From Paraburkholderia sp. Ac-20340 (GTDB lineage: Bacteria > Pseudomonadota > Gammaproteobacteria > Burkholderiales > Burkholderiaceae): DNA of 64,000 bases. A model generated the notes under the pieces. The model saw only the letters and a program-made list of their open reading frames with translations, did no database searches and had not been told where the DNA came from. The translations under genes were made by a program, and so were the position numbers. Positions 25,130-36,588 of this stretch are shown piece by piece (position 1 is the stretch's first letter; every line of letters begins with the position of its first letter). The stretch lies in contig NZ_JAAGPR010000039.1 in NCBI RefSeq assembly GCF_017104965.1, positions 1 through 64,000 on the forward strand, in the 5' to 3' direction.

Positions 25130-28100
25130 ATGGAACCTCCCCACGCCTATGCGCCGCGGATCTACTTCGTCCATTCCGTCCTTGTCGGGTCGCTCGACGC
25201 GTGGCCTGCGCATTTTGCGCACGCGGCGTCGCTCGGCTTCGATCATGTCCTGATCGGCGGCCTGTTCGCGCCCGGCGCGTCAGGCGACGACCGCATCATC
25301 GCCGATCACACCCGCTTGCATCCCGCCTTCGGCTCGCAGGAACGCGTGGACGACGCGTTGCGCCTGCTCGCCAGCGCCGCGCGCGCACGCGGCCTCACGC
25401 TGCTGGCCGATCTCACGCTCGACCGCGCAGCCGCCGATGGCGCGCTCTACGCCGCACACCCCGAGTGGTTTCATCCATTCGAGCCCGAGGACGCGCGCCT
25501 CGACCCGCGTCACGGCCATGCAGAAGACAACGTCGCCTACGCCGATTTCGACCGTGCAGCCGCGCCGCTCGCGCTCTGGTGGACGCAGCTCGCGACGCGC
25601 CTGGTCGATGCCGGGCTCGGCGGCTTTCGCGTGGATTCGCCGCATCGCGTGCCCGTGAGCGTGCTGCGCGCGGTGTTCGACGCCGTGCGCGCCACGCATG
25701 CGCAGACGCGCTGGCTCGCGGCCACGCCGGGCCTTGCGCGCGAGGAAATCGCGCAACTCGAACATGCGGGATTCGACGCCGCATTCACCTCGCTGCGCTG
25801 GTGGGATTTTTCCGAGCGCTGGATGATCGAGGAACATGACGTCGTGCGTCGCGTCGGCTCGCCGGTTTCGTTTCCCGAAGCGCCGTATGGCACGCGTCTC
25901 GCGCACGATCTCGAAGGCGCCGCCGACGCGCGTGCGGTCGAACGCGCGTATCGCCGGATGTTGCGCACAGCCGCTGCGCTCGGCACCGGCTGGCTCGTGC
26001 CGATGGGCTTCGAATACGGCGTCCACGACGCCACCAGCCACGGCAGCCGCACTGCGCAGGACGCCTCGCCCCGATGGGACGACATCAAGGCGCATGCGCC
26101 CTTCGACTTTTCCGCCGATATCGCCCACGCCAACGCCTTGCAGCGGGAGACGTTCGTCCTGCAGACCAACGGCGAACTGCGCGCGCTCAACGGCGCGGGC
26201 GCGCCCGTGGCCGCCGTGCTGCGCGGCGACGGCAGCGATCTGCGCATCGCCGAAGAAGCGCTGCTCACGCTGATCAACCCCGCGCTGGCCGCGCCGGTGC
26301 GCGTGAACATGGCACATCTGCTCGACGGCGTGCCCGGCAATTTCACGCGCTTCACGCCGCTCGACGCGCAGACCTTGCGCGGCGCACGCCTGCCCGAGCG
26401 CCACGATGCGAGCGCCGTGCCCGACAGCTTCACGCTACCGGCCGGCGCGTGCTGGATGTTCCGCGCCATGGCCACGCCGCTCGTCTCGCTCGCGCCGCCC
26501 GAGGATCTCGCGAAGTCGGCCACGAGCGGCCACAAGAGCGTGCTGGAAGCGATCGCCGCGCCCCGCATCGCCATCGAAAGCGTGACGCCTTCGGTCGATC
26601 ACGGACGCTTCGTGGCGAAGCGCATCGTCGGCGAGCGTTGCGAAGTGCGCGCCGCGATCTTCGCCGAAGGCCACGATCGGATCGATGGCGCGATTCTCTG
26701 GCGCGCCGCCGATGAAACCGCCTGGCACGAAGCGCCGTTGTCGCCGGTGCCGCCCGCCGGCACCGACCTCTGGAGCGGACATTTCCCGCTCGATCGCGTG
26801 GGCCGCTACGAGTTCGTAGTGATCGCGTGGCGCGACGACTTCGCCTCGCTCGTCGAGCATCTGAAAAAGAAGCGCGCGGCGAATCAGCCGCTCCACCTCG
26901 AACTGGAAGAAGCGAGCCGCCTGCTCGCGCTCGTGCTCGCCACGGCGGAAACCTCGGACGTGCCCGGCGACGAACACGCGCGCAATCGCGCAGCGCTCGA
27001 CGACATCGTCCGGCGTTTTATCGGTGCCGATGAAGACACGCGCTGCGCCTTGCTTGCCGCGCCCGCGACCGCCGCGGCCGTGCGCGCCGCGCATCATCGC
27101 CCGTTCCTCTCGCGCGATGCCACCGTGCAGCGCGTGGATGCCGAACGCCCCGCCGCGCGTTTCGCGAGCTGGTACGAGATCTTCCCGCGCTCGATGAGCG
27201 ACGACGAATCGCGCCACGGCACCTGGGACGATGTGATCGCGAAGATGCCGCGCGTGCGCGACATGGGCTTCGACGTGCTGTATTTTCCGCCGATTCATCC
27301 GATCGGCCTGGCCAACCGCAAAGGCCGCAATAACTCGCTGACCGCGCAGCCTGGCGACGTGGGCAGCCCGTATGCGATAGGCGCGGCCGAAGGCGGACAC
27401 ACGGCCGTGCATCCCGAACTGGGCACGCTCGAAGACTTCTGCCGCATGCTCAACGCGGCGCACGCGCATGGGCTGGAAATCGCGCTTGACTTTGCGATTC
27501 AATGCTCGCCCGATCATCCGTGGCTCAAGGCGCATCCCAGCTGGTTCGCGTGGCGCCCCGACGGCACGCTGCGCTATGCGGAAAACCCGCCGAAGAAGTA
27601 CCAGGACATCGTCAATCCCGAGTTCTACGCGCACGATGCCAAACCCGATCTCTGGCTCGCGCTGCGCGATGTGATCCTGTTCTGGGTGGATACGGGCGTG
27701 CGCATTTTCCGCGTCGATAACCCGCACACCAAGCCGCTGCCGTTCTGGGAATGGATGATCGCCGACGTGCGGGCGCGTCATCCCGATGTGATCTTTCTCT
27801 CCGAAGCGTTTACGCGCCCGCGCCTGATGTATAGGCTCGCGAAGATCGGCTTTTCACAGTCGTATACGTATTTCACGTGGCGCGAATCGAAGCGCGATTT
27901 CATCGCCTATCTGACCGAACTCACGCAGAGCGAAGTGCGCGATTTTTATCGGCCCAATTTCTTCGTCAATACGCCGGACATTAATCCGCGCTATCTGCAA
28001 AGCGGTGCGCGCTCGATGCATTTGATACGCGCGGCGCTCGCCTCGCTGCTTTCAGGATTGTGGGGCGTGTATAGCGGCTTCGAATTGTGTGACGCTCGTC

Positions 28101-28648
28101 CTTTACCCAATAGCGAAGAATATCTGGACTCCGAAAAGTATCAACTACGCGCGTGGGACTGGAATCGACCGGGCCATATCATCGGTGAAATTGCGGCGCT
28201 CAATCGCATCCGCCGCGCCAATCCCGCGCTGCAAACGCACCTGGGCGTCACCTTCCTGAATGCCCATAACGACGCGATTCTCTGCTTCGAAAAAGCCACG
28301 CCCGCGCGCGACAACGTGATCGTCGTGGCCGTCAATCTCGATGCCTACAACGAGCAAGGCGCCGATATCGAATTGTCGTGGGCCACGTTCCAGCAATGGC
28401 AGATCGACGATCACGCGCGCCTGGCCGTCATCGATGAAATGACCGGCGAGCGCTTCGAATGGCAGAGCCGCTGGCAGCACGTGCGGCTCGACCCGCACAC
28501 GAAGCCGTTTGCGATCTGGCGCATCGCGCCCATTGACGGTCTGCCGCGCGAAACGCCGCCGCATGATCCCGACGATGCGCAATTCGACGCGCAACTCGAA
28601 AGCCACCCCGAACTGGGCGATGATTTTCCGCCTGGAGGAGCGACATGA
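25130..28648 (+). CDS. glgE: Maltosyltransferase GlgE with an extra N-terminal GH13-like domain
   Basis: The 1172-residue protein transfers maltose from maltose-1-phosphate to alpha-1,4-glucan. The C-terminal ~700 residues are a complete GlgE (GH13_3): WYEIFPRSMSDD at the start, FRVDNPHTKP with the nucleophile Asp863, FLSEAFTRP with the acid Glu892, then SYTYFTWRESK. Residues 1-430 form a second, degenerate GH13 barrel. It keeps GGFRVDSPH (Asp169), but the first motif reads LADLTLDRAA without the usual Asn-His, and no catalytic Glu is visible at the third position. GlgE of actinomycetes (about 675 residues) lacks this part. The stop overlaps the next start (ATGA). Confidence 0.93.
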   Translation: MEPPHAYAPRIYFVHSVLVGSLDAWPAHFAHAASLGFDHVLIGGLFAPGASGDDRIIADHTRLHPAFGSQERVDDALRLLASAARARGLTLLADLTLDRAAADGALYAAHPEWFHPFEPEDARLDPRHGHAEDNVAYADFDRAAAPLALWWTQLATRLVDAGLGGFRVDSPHRVPVSVLRAVFDAVRATHAQTRWLAATPGLAREEIAQLEHAGFDAAFTSLRWWDFSERWMIEEHDVVRRVGSPVSFPEAPYGTRLAHDLEGAADARAVERAYRRMLRTAAALGTGWLVPMGFEYGVHDATSHGSRTAQDASPRWDDIKAHAPFDFSADIAHANALQRETFVLQTNGELRALNGAGAPVAAVLRGDGSDLRIAEEALLTLINPALAAPVRVNMAHLLDGVPGNFTRFTPLDAQTLRGARLPERHDASAVPDSFTLPAGACWMFRAMATPLVSLAPPEDLAKSATSGHKSVLEAIAAPRIAIESVTPSVDHGRFVAKRIVGERCEVRAAIFAEGHDRIDGAILWRAADETAWHEAPLSPVPPAGTDLWSGHFPLDRVGRYEFVVIAWRDDFASLVEHLKKKRAANQPLHLELEEASRLLALVLATAETSDVPGDEHARNRAALDDIVRRFIGADEDTRCALLAAPATAAAVRAAHHRPFLSRDATVQRVDAERPAARFASWYEIFPRSMSDDESRHGTWDDVIAKMPRVRDMGFDVLYFPPIHPIGLANRKGRNNSLTAQPGDVGSPYAIGAAEGGHTAVHPELGTLEDFCRMLNAAHAHGLEIALDFAIQCSPDHPWLKAHPSWFAWRPDGTLRYAENPPKKYQDIVNPEFYAHDAKPDLWLALRDVILFWVDTGVRIFRVDNPHTKPLPFWEWMIADVRARHPDVIFLSEAFTRPRLMYRLAKIGFSQSYTYFTWRESKRDFIAYLTELTQSEVRDFYRPNFFVNTPDINPRYLQSGARSMHLIRAALASLLSGLWGVYSGFELCDARPLPNSEEYLDSEKYQLRAWDWNRPGHIIGEIAALNRIRRANPALQTHLGVTFLNAHNDAILCFEKATPARDNVIVVAVNLDAYNEQGADIELSWATFQQWQIDDHARLAVIDEMTGERFEWQSRWQHVRLDPHTKPFAIWRIAPIDGLPRETPPHDPDDAQFDAQLESHPELGDDFPPGGAT

Positions 28649-31600
28649 AACGCGATCCCTCGGTTACGCACGACCCCACCACATCGACCGACGACGAGCA
28701 CGACAAACGCGAAAACCACGCCACGCAAAAGCGCGGCAAAGCTTCGCTGCTCACGGACGATCCGCTCTGGTACAAGGACGCCGTGATCTACCAGGTGCAC
28801 GTGAAATCGTTCTTCGATGCCAATAACGACGGCGTGGGCGACTTTGCCGGCCTGCTCGCGAAGCTCGATTACATTGTCGGGCTGGGCGTGACGGCGATCT
28901 GGCTGCTGCCGTTCTATCCTTCGCCGCGTCGCGACGACGGCTATGACATCGCCGATTACCGCAACGTGCACCCCGACTACGGCCAGCTTGCCGACGTGCG
29001 CCGCTTCATTCAGGAAGCGCACGCGCGCGGCATGCGGGTGATTACCGAACTCGTCATCAATCACACCTCGGACCAGCATCCGTGGTTTCAGCGCGCGCGG
29101 CGCGCGAAGCCCGGCTCGAATCATCGCAATTACTACGTGTGGTCCGATACCGATCAGCGCTATCAAGGCACGCGCATTATCTTTATCGATACCGAGCCTT
29201 CGAACTGGACCCATGACCCCGTTGCGGGCGCCTATTACTGGCATCGTTTCTATTCGCACCAGCCCGATCTCAACTTCGACAATCCGGCCGTGCTGCGCGA
29301 AGTGCTGCACGTGATGCGCTTCTGGCTCGATATGGGGATCGACGGGCTGCGGCTCGATGCCGTGCCTTATCTGGTCGAACGCGAAGGGACGAATAACGAA
29401 AATCTGCCTGAAACTCATGCGATTCTTAAACAGATTCGCGCGACCATCGACGAGCATTATCCCAACCGGATGTTGCTCGCCGAAGCGAATCAATGGCCGG
29501 AAGACGTGCAGGAATATTTCGGCAATGAAGACGAATGCCATATGGCATTTCACTTCCCGCTGATGCCGCGTCTTTATATGGCGATTGCGAGCGAAGACCG
29601 CTTCCCGATCATCGACATCATGAAGCAGACGCCGGATCTGCCGGAAAGCTGCCAATGGGCGGTTTTCCTGCGCAATCACGACGAACTCACGCTGGAGATG
29701 GTGACCGATTCCGAGCGCGATTATCTCTGGAACACCTATGCGAGCGACCGGCGCGCGCGTCTGAATCTGGGCATTCGCCGCCGCCTCGCGCCGCTGATGG
29801 AACGCGACCGCCGCCGCATCGAATTGATCAATTCACTGCTGCTTTCGATGCCGGGCACGCCCGTGATCTATTACGGCGATGAGTTGGGCATGGGCGACAA
29901 CATTCACCTCGGCGACCGCGACGGCGTGCGTACGCCGATGCAATGGTCGTCCGATCGCAATGGCGGTTTCTCGCGCGCCGATCCCGAACAACTGGTGCTG
30001 CCACCGCTGATGGGCTCGCTCTACGGCTACGACGCGATCAACGTGGAAGCGCAGACGCGCGATCCGCATTCGCTGCTGAACTGGACGCGCCGCATGCTGG
30101 CCACGCGCCGCGCGAAGCAGGCGTTCGGACGCGGCACGATCCGCTTTCTGCGGCCCTCGAATCGCAAGATTCTCGCGTATCTGCGCGAGATGCCGGGCGA
30201 GCCGTCGATCCTGTGCGTGGCGAATCTTTCGCGCGCGCCGCAAGCGGTCGAACTCGATCTTTCCGAATTCGCCGGCACCTCACCGGTGGAAATGACCGCC
30301 GATTCCGTGTTTCCGCCGATCGGGCAATTACCTTATCTGCTGACTTTTCCGCCCTATGGTTTCCTGTGGTTCCTGCTGTGCCCCGGCAATCAGCGTCCAT
30401 CGTGGAGCCAGCCGATTTCGGAGCAACTGCCGGAATTCGTGACCGTCGTGATTCGCGAAGGTCAAACCGGCGCGACGCCTGAAAACGTGCGTCTGCTCGA
30501 ATCGGAAGTGCTGCCGTCGTGGCTTTCGCGACGCCGCTGGTTCGCGTCGAAAGACAAGCCGCTGCACAGCGTGAAGCTGGCTGCGCTCACCACGATTCAG
30601 GGCGCAGGTTTTGCCTTCACCGAAATCGAAGCGGAACTCGCCAATGGCACGAGCGAGCGCTATGTGTTGCCGATCGCCATTACCTGGGGCACGGATACGA
30701 CCACGCCGCTGCACATCCAGTTGGCGCTCTCGCGCGTGCGGCGCGGTCGCAATATTGGCTATCTCACGGATGCTTTCTCGCTGCCGTGGTTTGCCAATGG
30801 CGTGCTGCGCAAGCTGCATGAACGCGCGGCGGTGCCCACCGTGCAAGGCAGCACGATCCGCTTCGAGCCGACCGACCGGCTGGACGAACTCGAACTTGGT
30901 GAGGAACCCGAAATACGCTGGCTGGCCGCCGAGCAAAGCAATAGTTCGCTGATCATCGCGGAAACGCTCGTGCTCAAACTGGTGCGCCGACTGATGGCAG
31001 GCGTGCATCCCGAAGCCGAAATGAGCCGCTACCTCACGAAGCTCGGCTATGCGAACACCGCGCCGCTCTATGGCGAAGTTGTGCGCGTCGATCCTGAAGG
31101 CGTGCCGCACACGCTCGCGATCCTGCAAGGCTTTATCGACAATCAGGGCGATGCGTGGGCGTGGGCGCTCGACTATCTGCGCCGCACGATCGACGAACTG
31201 GCGCTCGCCGCCGACGACAGCGAAAACGTCGACACCGCGCACGAAGAAGAAGTCATGCAGAACTACGCGAACGTGATCGGCGCGATTGGCAAGCGGCTGG
31301 GCGAATTGCACGCCGCGCTCGCTTCGCCCACCGACGATGCGGCCTTCGCGCCCGAAGCCGCAACGCCCGCCGATGTGCGCCAGTGGGTCGCCGACGCGAA
31401 GAAGATGCTGATCGAAGCGCTCGATATCGTCGCGCAGCATGTGGGCGACGACGTCCACACGCTCGACGACGATACGCGCGAACTCGCACGCAGCCTGGTC
31501 GACCGGCGCGACGCGCTCGTCAAGGCCGTGGACACGCTGGTGCAGGAGGAGGCATCGGCGGCGCGCATCCGCATTCACGGCGACTTCCACCTGGGCCAGG

Positions 31601-32082
31601 TGCTGCTCGCGCAAGGCGATGCTTACCTGATCGATTTCGAAGGCGAGCCCGCGCGAGCGCTCGATTATCGGCGCGCCAAGCAGTGCTCGCTGCGCGACGT
31701 CGCGGGCCTGCTGCGTTCGCTCTCGTATGCGGGTGCCGCCGCGCAATCCACCACGGAAAGCGCGCCGCAGCAGATCGCCGATCGCAAGCGCACGCTGTTC
31801 GAGCGCTTCCGCGGCCAGGCCGCGGAAACCTTCCTGAGCCAGTACCGCGCAGCCGTCACGAACGCGCCTATTTCGCTGGTGAGCGCCACGCACGAACAGG
31901 CTCTGCTCGACCTGTTCCTGATCGAGAAAGCCGCCTACGAGATCCGCTACGAAGCCGCCAACCGGCCGACCTGGCTCGCGCTGCCGATTCGTGGCCTTGC
32001 CGCGCTGGCGAGCCGCGTGCTCGGCCTCACCGCCAATCAAGCCCACGGGCACACCCATACGGGAGGGAGCGGACATGCCTGA
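28645..32082 (+). CDS. treS: Trehalose synthase-maltokinase fusion
   Basis: The 1145-residue protein joins two enzymes. The N-terminal ~570 residues are TreS (GH13_16), which interconverts trehalose and maltose: WYKDAVIYQVHVKSFFD, GIDGLRLDAVPYLVEREG with nucleophile Asp238, LLAEANQWPEDV with Glu280, and FLRNHDELTLEMV. The C-terminal ~500 residues are maltokinase (Pep2/Mak): EVLPSWLSRRRWFASKDK at its start and the kinase catalytic motif RIHGDFHLGQVLL with YLIDFEGEP. Together they turn trehalose into maltose-1-phosphate for GlgE. The start overlaps the glgE stop by four bases; the end overlaps glgB by eight. Confidence 0.95.
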   Translation: MKRDPSVTHDPTTSTDDEHDKRENHATQKRGKASLLTDDPLWYKDAVIYQVHVKSFFDANNDGVGDFAGLLAKLDYIVGLGVTAIWLLPFYPSPRRDDGYDIADYRNVHPDYGQLADVRRFIQEAHARGMRVITELVINHTSDQHPWFQRARRAKPGSNHRNYYVWSDTDQRYQGTRIIFIDTEPSNWTHDPVAGAYYWHRFYSHQPDLNFDNPAVLREVLHVMRFWLDMGIDGLRLDAVPYLVEREGTNNENLPETHAILKQIRATIDEHYPNRMLLAEANQWPEDVQEYFGNEDECHMAFHFPLMPRLYMAIASEDRFPIIDIMKQTPDLPESCQWAVFLRNHDELTLEMVTDSERDYLWNTYASDRRARLNLGIRRRLAPLMERDRRRIELINSLLLSMPGTPVIYYGDELGMGDNIHLGDRDGVRTPMQWSSDRNGGFSRADPEQLVLPPLMGSLYGYDAINVEAQTRDPHSLLNWTRRMLATRRAKQAFGRGTIRFLRPSNRKILAYLREMPGEPSILCVANLSRAPQAVELDLSEFAGTSPVEMTADSVFPPIGQLPYLLTFPPYGFLWFLLCPGNQRPSWSQPISEQLPEFVTVVIREGQTGATPENVRLLESEVLPSWLSRRRWFASKDKPLHSVKLAALTTIQGAGFAFTEIEAELANGTSERYVLPIAITWGTDTTTPLHIQLALSRVRRGRNIGYLTDAFSLPWFANGVLRKLHERAAVPTVQGSTIRFEPTDRLDELELGEEPEIRWLAAEQSNSSLIIAETLVLKLVRRLMAGVHPEAEMSRYLTKLGYANTAPLYGEVVRVDPEGVPHTLAILQGFIDNQGDAWAWALDYLRRTIDELALAADDSENVDTAHEEEVMQNYANVIGAIGKRLGELHAALASPTDDAAFAPEAATPADVRQWVADAKKMLIEALDIVAQHVGDDVHTLDDDTRELARSLVDRRDALVKAVDTLVQEEASAARIRIHGDFHLGQVLLAQGDAYLIDFEGEPARALDYRRAKQCSLRDVAGLLRSLSYAGAAAQSTTESAPQQIADRKRTLFERFRGQAAETFLSQYRAAVTNAPISLVSATHEQALLDLFLIEKAAYEIRYEAANRPTWLALPIRGLAALASRVLGLTANQAHGHTHTGGSGHA

Positions 32083-34291
32083 GCGCGCCCCGGACGCCGG
32101 CCTGCATCATCACGACATCGACGCGCTCGTTGAAGGGCGCCATGCCGATCCGTTTGCCGTGCTCGGGTTGCACTGGGTCGACGGCGCGCCCTATGTGCGC
32201 GCCTGGTTGCCGAATGCCTCGCGCGTGAACGTGCTGGCGCGCGACCGCGCGCAAACGCTGGCGGAACTCACACGCGTGCATCCCGCCGGTTTTTTTGCGG
32301 GCCCGCTCGCCGAAGCCGTGCCGTATCGGCTCGATATCGACTGGCATGGCGTCACGCAGGAAATCGAGGATTCCTATTCATTTGGAGCGCAGCTTTCCGA
32401 AGATGCGCTGCGCCGTCTTGCCGATGGCGATCCTTACGCGGTGCTTGAATGTCTGGGCGCGCGACCGGTCGTTTGCGATGGCGTGCCGGGCGTGCGCTTC
32501 GCCGTGTGGGCGCCGAATGCGCGGCGCGTTTCGGTGGTAGGCGACTTCAATGCCTGGGACGGCCGCCGCCATCCCATGCGCCTGCGCTACGAAGCCGGCG
32601 TGTGGGAGCTATTCATTCCGCGCGTGGCCGCTGGCGCACGCTACAAGTACGAGATTCTGGGCGCGCAGGGCAACGTGTTGCCGCTCAAGTCCGACCCCTG
32701 CGCGTTGCAGACCGAAGCGCCGCCCGCGACGGCTTCGATTGTCGCGCCGGTGGAAGCGCTCGATGGCTTCGCATGGCGCGATCACGAATGGATTCAGCAA
32801 CGCGCGCAGCGGCAAAGTGCCCGCTCGGCCATGTCGATCTATGAAGTGCATGCGTCCTCCTGGCTGCCCACGCAAGGCGCCGATGCACCCGCGCCCGACT
32901 GGCGCGCACTCTCGGAGCGCCTGATTCCCTACGCGCAGGGCATGGGCTTTACGCACATCGAGTTACTGCCGATTGCCGAACATCCGTTCGGCGGTTCCTG
33001 GGGTTATCAGCCGCTTTCGCAGTTCGCGCCCACGGCGCGGCTTGGCTCGCCCGTCGACTTCGCTGCGTTTGTCGATCGTGCCCACGAAGCGGGGCTGGGC
33101 GTGATTCTCGACTGGGTGCCCGCGCACTTTCCGAACGACGCGCACGGCCTGATCGAATTCGACGGCACCGCGCTGTATGAACACGCCGACCCGCGCGAAG
33201 GCTATCACCCCGACTGGAACACGATGATCTACAACCTCGGCCGTAAAGAGGTGAGCGCATTTCTGATCGCTTCCGGTCTCGCGTGGCTGATGCGCTATCA
33301 CGTCGATGGCCTGCGCGTGGACGCGGTGGCATCGATGCTTTATCGCGACTATTCGCGCGCGCATGGCGAATGGGTGCCGAATATCTACGGCGGCCGCGAA
33401 AATCTCGAATCGATTGCGTTTCTCAAGCGCCTCAATCACGAAACGCAATATGTGCCGCAGCGCCCCGGCGTCATCACGATTGCCGAAGAATCCACGGCGT
33501 GGCCAGGCGTGACCGCGCGCCCCGAAGACGGCGGTCTGGGCTTCCAGTTCAAATGGAACATGGGCTGGATGCACGACACGCTGCACTACATGCACGAAGA
33601 CCCGGTGTATCGGCGCTATCACCATCACATGATGACGTTCGCGATGGTCTACGCGTATTCCGAGCGCTTCGTGCTGCCGCTTTCGCATGACGAAGTCGTG
33701 CACGGCAAGGGCTCGCTGCTCGGCAAGATGCCGGGCGACCGCTGGCAGAAGTTTGCGAACCTGCGTGCGTATTTCGGCTTTATGTGGGCGCATCCTGGCA
33801 AAAAGCTGCTGTTCATGGGCGGCGAATTCGGGCAAATGGCCGAATTCGATCACGACGGCACGCCGCACTGGAATCTGCTCGACGATCCCTTGCATCGTGG
33901 CGTGCAGACGCTCGTGCGCGATCTCAACAAGCTCTATCAGGCCGAACCTGCGCTGTTCACGCTCGACACCGAACCGGGCGGCTTCGAATGGCTGGTCGGC
34001 GACGACAGCGAAAACAGCGTACTCGCGTGGCGGCGCGTGGATGGCACGGGCCGCGAGATCGTCGTGATCTGCAATTTCACGCCGCTGCCGCGCCACGGTT
34101 ATCGCATTGGCCTGCCGCAGCCGGGGCAATGGGAAGAAGCGCTCAATACGGACGCCGAGGTCTATGGCGGCTCGAACATGGGTAACGGGGGCCTCGTGTC
34201 GACCGAGCCGGTGCAAAGCCACGGCAAGCCACAATCGGCGGCGTTGGTGCTGCCGCCGCTCGGCACCTTGATTCTGCGGCTGCGACGCTGA
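32075..34291 (+). CDS. glgB: 1,4-alpha-glucan branching enzyme
   Basis: The 738-residue enzyme adds alpha-1,6 branches to the glucan made by GlgE. It has an N-terminal carbohydrate-binding pair (YVRAWLPNA and VRFAVWAPNARRVSVVGDFN) and a GH13_9 barrel with DWVPAHFPNDAHGL, YHVDGLRVDAVASMLY (nucleophile), ITIAEESTAWPG (acid) and LPLSHDEVVHGKGSL. The start chosen is the ATG at 32075, preceded by GGGAGGGAGC, not the upstream ATG inside the previous gene. It overlaps the treS-mak stop, consistent with translational coupling. Confidence 0.95.
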   Translation: MPERAPDAGLHHHDIDALVEGRHADPFAVLGLHWVDGAPYVRAWLPNASRVNVLARDRAQTLAELTRVHPAGFFAGPLAEAVPYRLDIDWHGVTQEIEDSYSFGAQLSEDALRRLADGDPYAVLECLGARPVVCDGVPGVRFAVWAPNARRVSVVGDFNAWDGRRHPMRLRYEAGVWELFIPRVAAGARYKYEILGAQGNVLPLKSDPCALQTEAPPATASIVAPVEALDGFAWRDHEWIQQRAQRQSARSAMSIYEVHASSWLPTQGADAPAPDWRALSERLIPYAQGMGFTHIELLPIAEHPFGGSWGYQPLSQFAPTARLGSPVDFAAFVDRAHEAGLGVILDWVPAHFPNDAHGLIEFDGTALYEHADPREGYHPDWNTMIYNLGRKEVSAFLIASGLAWLMRYHVDGLRVDAVASMLYRDYSRAHGEWVPNIYGGRENLESIAFLKRLNHETQYVPQRPGVITIAEESTAWPGVTARPEDGGLGFQFKWNMGWMHDTLHYMHEDPVYRRYHHHMMTFAMVYAYSERFVLPLSHDEVVHGKGSLLGKMPGDRWQKFANLRAYFGFMWAHPGKKLLFMGGEFGQMAEFDHDGTPHWNLLDDPLHRGVQTLVRDLNKLYQAEPALFTLDTEPGGFEWLVGDDSENSVLAWRRVDGTGREIVVICNFTPLPRHGYRIGLPQPGQWEEALNTDAEVYGGSNMGNGGLVSTEPVQSHGKPQSAALVLPPLGTLILRLRR

Positions 34292-34359
34292 TTCATGAGC
34301 ACACGCCCGATTCATCAGGAATCCGATGCAATACAAGAAGGACGAGAAGGAGCATCGAC

Positions 34360-36573
<2,214 letters not shown>

Positions 36574-36588
36574 CCACAGGAACTGGCC

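Noticed and set aside
26435..27781. Long antisense frame in glgE
   Set aside because: No motif, and the sense strand encodes the GlgE catalytic core.
30328..32076. A 582-codon open frame antisense to the maltokinase part of treS
   Set aside because: Its composition is that of a complementary-strand shadow. The sense strand carries kinase motifs.
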